A DNA stretch of 64,000 nucleotides from Acidobacteria bacterium UBA2990 (lineage in GTDB: Bacteria > Acidobacteriota > Vicinamibacteria > Vicinamibacterales > UBA8438): positions 8,521-72,520 of the forward strand of contig DEAE01000016.1 of the NCBI GenBank assembly GCA_002347025.1, written 5' to 3'. The notes beneath the pieces were generated by a model. It made no database searches. It saw only the letters and a list, made by a program, of their open reading frames with translations, and was not told the DNA's origin. Below, piece after piece: positions 61,000 to 64,000 of this stretch; position 1 is the first letter of the stretch, and the number at the start of each line of letters is the position of its first letter. A program made the translations under genes and the position numbers.

Positions 61000-61938
61000 T
61001 TAATGAGGTTGGCCATTACCGCTTGGGAACCTTCCTTCCGACATCGAAAACGATCTCCCGGCCAATTTTGCAGCCAGCTCAACCGCATTAATCAAACTCG
61101 TCTCATCAGCCACACCTTTACCTGCGATATCAAACGCAGTCCCATGGTCTACAGATGTTCTTATGATCGGAAGTCCTAGGGTGACGTTGACCGCCTCCCC
61201 AAACGCGGCCATTTTGATAGGAATCAGTCCCTGGTCGTGGTAACAAGCAATAACCGCATCATACCGACCGTCGATCGCCTGCCTGAATACTGTGTCCGCT
61301 GGAAGCGGACCCACCACATTCACTCCCCTTTCTCGAACCGACTTTACTGCCGGAACAAGCACATCGAGGTCCTCTTGCCCGAATAAGCCGCCTTCTCCGG
61401 CGTGAGGATTGAGGCCAGCCACCGCAAGCCTCGGCTTCTCCACACCGAAACGAGGCAACTCAGCCGCAGCAAGTAAGACAACAGTCTCCACCCGAGATTG
61501 GGTAAGTAACTGAGGCACCGCTGAAAGAGGCACATGCACCGTTGCCAAGATGACGGAAAGGCGAGGAGAGTAAAACATCATCGCCACATCCTCAACTCCG
61601 GTGAGATGGGAAAGTAATTCTGTGTGACCACGCCATACTGAACCAGCTAGATCCAAGGCTTGCTTATTAATTGGGCCAGTAACTATTGCGTCAAGGCGCC
61701 CAGCCAAGGCATCGGCGACAGCCTTCTCAATCGCCTCGAGTGCGGCTAAACCAGCAGCAGCGGACAAAACCCCAGGACTGAAGCAAGCACGCTCACTCGA
61801 TGATTTAGGACCGTAGAGTACCGGCTGACAGACACTAGTGACCCGTCTGTTAGCAATCGCTGCCAAAGCTATCTCAGGCCCGATCCCAGCTGGATCTCCC
61901 ATCGTAACGCCAACCCGAACACGATTCCTGACTTCCAT
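61000..61938 (-). CDS. pdxA: 4-hydroxythreonine-4-phosphate dehydrogenase
   Basis: PdxA oxidises 4-phosphohydroxy-L-threonine in the DXP-dependent route to pyridoxal phosphate. The 312-residue protein has VGVTMGDPAGIGPEIALAAI at the start and IVTGPINKQALDLAGSVWRG near residue 94, which continues HTELL (metal His). The NAD/phosphate region has VAGLNPHAGEGGLFGQED near 200, AVIACYHDQGLIPIKMAAFG near 250 and SVDHGTAFDIAGKGVADET near 284. These are the family's conserved metal and substrate residues. It is downstream of the RicT-like gene on the same strand (57-base gap). Confidence 0.96.
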   Translation of the reverse strand: MEVRNRVRVGVTMGDPAGIGPEIALAAIANRRVTSVCQPVLYGPKSSSERACFSPGVLSAAAGLAALEAIEKAVADALAGRLDAIVTGPINKQALDLAGSVWRGHTELLSHLTGVEDVAMMFYSPRLSVILATVHVPLSAVPQLLTQSRVETVVLLAAAELPRFGVEKPRLAVAGLNPHAGEGGLFGQEDLDVLVPAVKSVRERGVNVVGPLPADTVFRQAIDGRYDAVIACYHDQGLIPIKMAAFGEAVNVTLGLPIIRTSVDHGTAFDIAGKGVADETSLINAVELAAKLAGRSFSMSEGRFPSGNGQPH

Positions 61939-61995
61939 GAATCAATCAACGACTGCCTGATCGACAAAGGTTTTATAAACCCGTCCCGTCACAAC

Positions 61996-62787
61996 TCAAA
62001 CTCTGCGGCCACAGTCGCCGCAATCCTTTCCACAGTCTGTCCCGCAACCACCGACTGCTCGATCACAGCTTGACTCATGGGCGCATCCAGCAAACTGGTC
62101 ACCCTTGGCATTAGGGAGTTCATATCGAAGACAGCACTTTAAACGACCACAGGCACCTGAAAGTCTGGACGGATTCAGGCTAAGGTTCTGCTTCTTTGCC
62201 ATCTTGATAGAAATTGATTCAAACGAGTTCAACCAGGTCGTGCAACACAGTGGCCTGCCACATGTTCCGTAGCCGCCAAGCAACTTTGCCTCGTCCCGCG
62301 CACCGATCTGCCGCATCTCAATCCGCACTCTAAATTCGCTAGCGAGCTCTCGAACCAATTCACGGAAATCAATTCGCCCCTCGGCTGTAAAACTAAAGAC
62401 AAGCTTCGACCCATCGAACAGCTGTTCAACCCTAACCAACTTCATCTGCAGGCCCCGTTCTCGAATCTTCAGGAGACAAAAACGGCTAGCCTCTCGTTCT
62501 CGCTGTTCTTGGCGAAACCTCTTAAGCACATCCTCACGAGTTGCTCTGCGTGCCACCCGCATCGATGAACCTATGGACGGCCCGTTGCGCTGTGCAACTT
62601 GGGGGACCGTGTGAACGACCGCACCATATGATTCATTTCCCCCAACTCTTGTCACAACAGTCTCGCCTGAGCTAAGCGGAGGATCAAAATCTATTTCTGG
62701 CAATAGAAAATTACGAACTCGGCCAACCCGATCAAACTTAACACTGACACAGCGCACGATAGGGCCCCCAGTCATCTGAACGTCCAT
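61996..62787 (-). CDS. ricT: PSP1-domain protein, RicT-like, with extra cysteine-rich tail
   Basis: A 263-residue protein with the PSP1 domain: VSVKFDRVGRVRNFLLPEID near the start, FCLLKIRERGLQMKLVRVEQ, KLVFSFTAEGRIDFRELVRE and RIEMRQIGARDEAKLLGGYG. The cysteine motifs GTCGRPLCC and SGACGRLKCCLRYE are those of RicT (YaaT). In Bacillus, RicT joins RicA and RicF in an iron-sulfur complex that aids RNase Y. This copy has an added C-terminal tail of about 30 residues with six more cysteines (CAHESSCDRAVGGCGTDCGK, then DCGDCG). It lies ten bases after holB, a common neighbour. Confidence 0.88.
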   Translation of the reverse strand: MDVQMTGGPIVRCVSVKFDRVGRVRNFLLPEIDFDPPLSSGETVVTRVGGNESYGAVVHTVPQVAQRNGPSIGSSMRVARRATREDVLKRFRQEQREREASRFCLLKIRERGLQMKLVRVEQLFDGSKLVFSFTAEGRIDFRELVRELASEFRVRIEMRQIGARDEAKLLGGYGTCGRPLCCTTWLNSFESISIKMAKKQNLSLNPSRLSGACGRLKCCLRYELPNAKGDQFAGCAHESSCDRAVGGCGTDCGKDCGDCGRRV

Positions 62788-62797
62788 CGGTCACGAC

Positions 62798-63817
62798 CTA
62801 TATCTGTTGTGTTAACCAGTCCGCTACTACTTTCACGCTGGCATTTCCCGTCAAGGCTGTCACTGCACGATCGACATTCTCAAAGCCTCGACCTGCACGA
62901 TAGATATCGTAAGATTTGGCCAACTCCACCAATTCCGATTCAAGGTCAGCATTAGCCAACCAACCATGGTCACCTTTTACTGACACGACTTGAACATCAC
63001 GAAACAGAGTACCGAGAGCACGCAGCCGAAGCCTCAAGCCCTCACGTTCAACGGTTTTAGCCTTAGCCGACTTTGCTCCACGCTGATAACTAGAGAATTC
63101 TGTGCCCAACTCAAGTCGAATCTTCGCAGAAGGTTTTGTAGCTAACGCACGAAGTACCTTGACAGCACTTTCCCTTGCTTCGAGGTAGTCGCCAGAGCCG
63201 GCCTCGAGAGCCCTAGCTACACTCCCGTCAGCAGCAGCCGCCGCCGCGCGAGCAGTGGCAGGCGGAAGCTCGTGTTGGCTGACAAGAATGTTCTCGACCT
63301 CCTCAGTAGTTAGGCTACCAAACCGAATTTGAGGACACCGCGACCGCACTGTGTCAAGCAAGAGGTTCGGCCGATGCGTTATCAGCAGCAACATCGAAGT
63401 AGAAGGGGGTTCTTCGAGGGTCTTCAGTAACGCATTTTGAGCGTCTTGAACTAACCGATCAGCCTCGTTTATGACAACGACACGACGGTGGCCTTCGAAC
63501 GGCCTGTAAGCCAGCTGTTTAAGCACATCTCTGATAGCATCAACCTTGATTTTTCCAGTGTCACCTGGAGCAACAGTCACTACGTCTGGATGGGCACCGC
63601 GTGCAATCCCTCGGCACGAACCGCATTTCCCACAACAGTCCAACCTGGAAGCATCATCTTCACAATTGACGACACTAGCCAATGCGAGCGCGAGCTGGTA
63701 TTTGCCTACACCTTCTGGGCCGGCAAACACTAAACAGGGCGGCAAGCTTCCCCGGGCAGCTGCATCAGCTATAAGCTTCCGGACCGGCTCATGCCCTCTG
63801 ATTTCACTGAGTCTCAT
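62798..63817 (-). CDS. holB: DNA polymerase III delta' subunit
   Basis: HolB is part of the clamp loader that places the beta clamp on DNA. The 339-residue AAA+ protein has a Walker A loop GPEGVGKYQLALALA near residue 33 and a zinc module CCGKCGSC near 61. Also present are a VVVINEADRLVQDAQNALLK Walker B-like segment near 111, TLEEPPSTSMLLLITHRP and the arginine-finger S-R-C motif in VRSRCPQIRF. Delta' subunits bind no ATP productively in E. coli, but here the P-loop is intact. It precedes ricT and pdxA on the same strand and lies after the tRNA-Asp gene. Confidence 0.93.
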   Translation of the reverse strand: MRLSEIRGHEPVRKLIADAAARGSLPPCLVFAGPEGVGKYQLALALASVVNCEDDASRLDCCGKCGSCRGIARGAHPDVVTVAPGDTGKIKVDAIRDVLKQLAYRPFEGHRRVVVINEADRLVQDAQNALLKTLEEPPSTSMLLLITHRPNLLLDTVRSRCPQIRFGSLTTEEVENILVSQHELPPATARAAAAAADGSVARALEAGSGDYLEARESAVKVLRALATKPSAKIRLELGTEFSSYQRGAKSAKAKTVEREGLRLRLRALGTLFRDVQVVSVKGDHGWLANADLESELVELAKSYDIYRAGRGFENVDRAVTALTGNASVKVVADWLTQQI

Positions 63818-63919
63818 ACCACCAATCTACGAGCATCGTAGCATGATGATCTGCCGGTTGGACTGACCCATGAAAAACTCGCCCAAAAACTGAGACGGTG
63901 CTTGAACAGCAGTATAGAG

Positions 63920-63943
63920 GAGGGATAGCGACTGCTATCCCTC
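63920..63943 (-). terminator. Strong hairpin just after tRNA-Asp
   Basis: A perfect 10-bp inverted repeat, GAGGGATAGC/GCTATCCCTC, with a 4-base loop lies seven bases beyond the 3' end of tRNA-Asp on the minus strand. No T-run follows (CTCTATACT), so it is a weak intrinsic terminator or a tRNA 3' processing/pausing structure. Confidence 0.45.
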
Positions 63944-63950
63944 AAGGTAA

Positions 63951-64000
63951 TGGCGGGGCCGACGAGACTCGAACTCGCGACCTCCGGCGTGACAGGCCGG
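63951..64000 (-). tRNA. tRNA-Asp (anticodon GTC), 3' part, cut by window edge
   Basis: On the minus strand the visible part runs from the anticodon stem CCGGCCTGTCACGCCGG (loop CTGTCAC, anticodon GTC) through the T arm GTTCGAGTC to CGGCCCC, discriminator G and an encoded CCA. The 5' part lies outside the window. Confidence 0.93.

Noticed and set aside
1..64000. CRISPR arrays, insertion sequences, integrases or phage genes
   Set aside because: I found no regularly spaced repeats, transposase or integrase motifs, or terminal inverted repeats; the glycan island has no visible mobile-element borders despite its accessory character.

Overview
The window reads as one contig of a Gram-negative bacterium with moderate GC content. 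It has an LolB-type lipoprotein, O-antigen ligase/polymerase proteins, a Wzm-type polysaccharide exporter, a complete Na+-translocating NADH:quinone reductase (Nqr) and two tRNAs with encoded CCA ends. The order lolB-like, ispE, tRNA-Gln, prs, rplY, pth is a widespread bacterial arrangement. Together with holB next to a PSP1/RicT gene and a stand-alone selA, it is compatible with Acidobacteriota or a neighbouring phylum. That placement is inference; no rRNA is present to settle it.

Layout. (1) 1-10 kb: housekeeping genes, nearly all on the minus strand (pth partial, rplY, prs, tRNA-Gln, ispE, lolB-like, a TPR protein), then a plus-strand pair (a 56-residue Trm112-like protein and an O-antigen ligase), then purH. 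(2) 10-20.5 kb: selA, the minus-strand operon nqrABCDEF-apbE-nqrM, and divergent thiS-thiG. The nqr operon appears to end with the small maturation factor NqrM (11801-11992). A strong intrinsic terminator lies in its leader, between a candidate promoter and nqrA. (3) 20.6-56.7 kb: a large surface-glycan island, almost entirely minus strand. Its right part (53.8 to 38 kb) is a long run of translationally coupled genes: a KdsC-like phosphatase, glycosyltransferases, a Wzm permease, an ABC-ATPase fusion, multidomain transferases and methyltransferases. Its left part (37.9 to 20.6 kb) holds a nonulosonate-type cassette (NeuB-like synthase, SDR, aldehyde dehydrogenase, CMP-sugar transferase, transketolase), followed by three glycosyltransferases, an asparagine-synthase-like amidotransferase, an FkbM-like protein, a WecA/MraY-type initiating transferase, a flavoprotein and a large Wzy-type membrane protein. 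(4) 57-64 kb: gmd, an LhgO-like oxidoreductase, rfbD, then housekeeping genes smpB, pdxA, ricT, holB and a partial tRNA-Asp.

The most unusual content is in the island. One roughly 290-residue module, opening with a G-P-x-L-S-x-V-G-x-E-x-L-Y-W-x-P-F motif, occurs as the C-terminal part of three different proteins. It is fused to a GT2 glycosyltransferase, to a GT-B-like transferase, and to an ABC-type ATPase. That ATPase has lost its catalytic glutamate, signature motif and H-loop histidine. The same island has three paralogous FkbM-like methyltransferase-type proteins, each with a heptad-rich N-terminus, and three related proteins sharing a W-D-N-L motif. It also encodes a nucleotidyltransferase-methyltransferase fusion. 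I infer a machine that builds, methylates or caps, and exports an unusual acidic surface polysaccharide. The shared module may link polymerising enzymes to the transporter.

No CRISPR array, insertion sequence, phage gene or rRNA was recognised. Start codons, promoters and hairpins were read by eye and carry the confidence stated for each.
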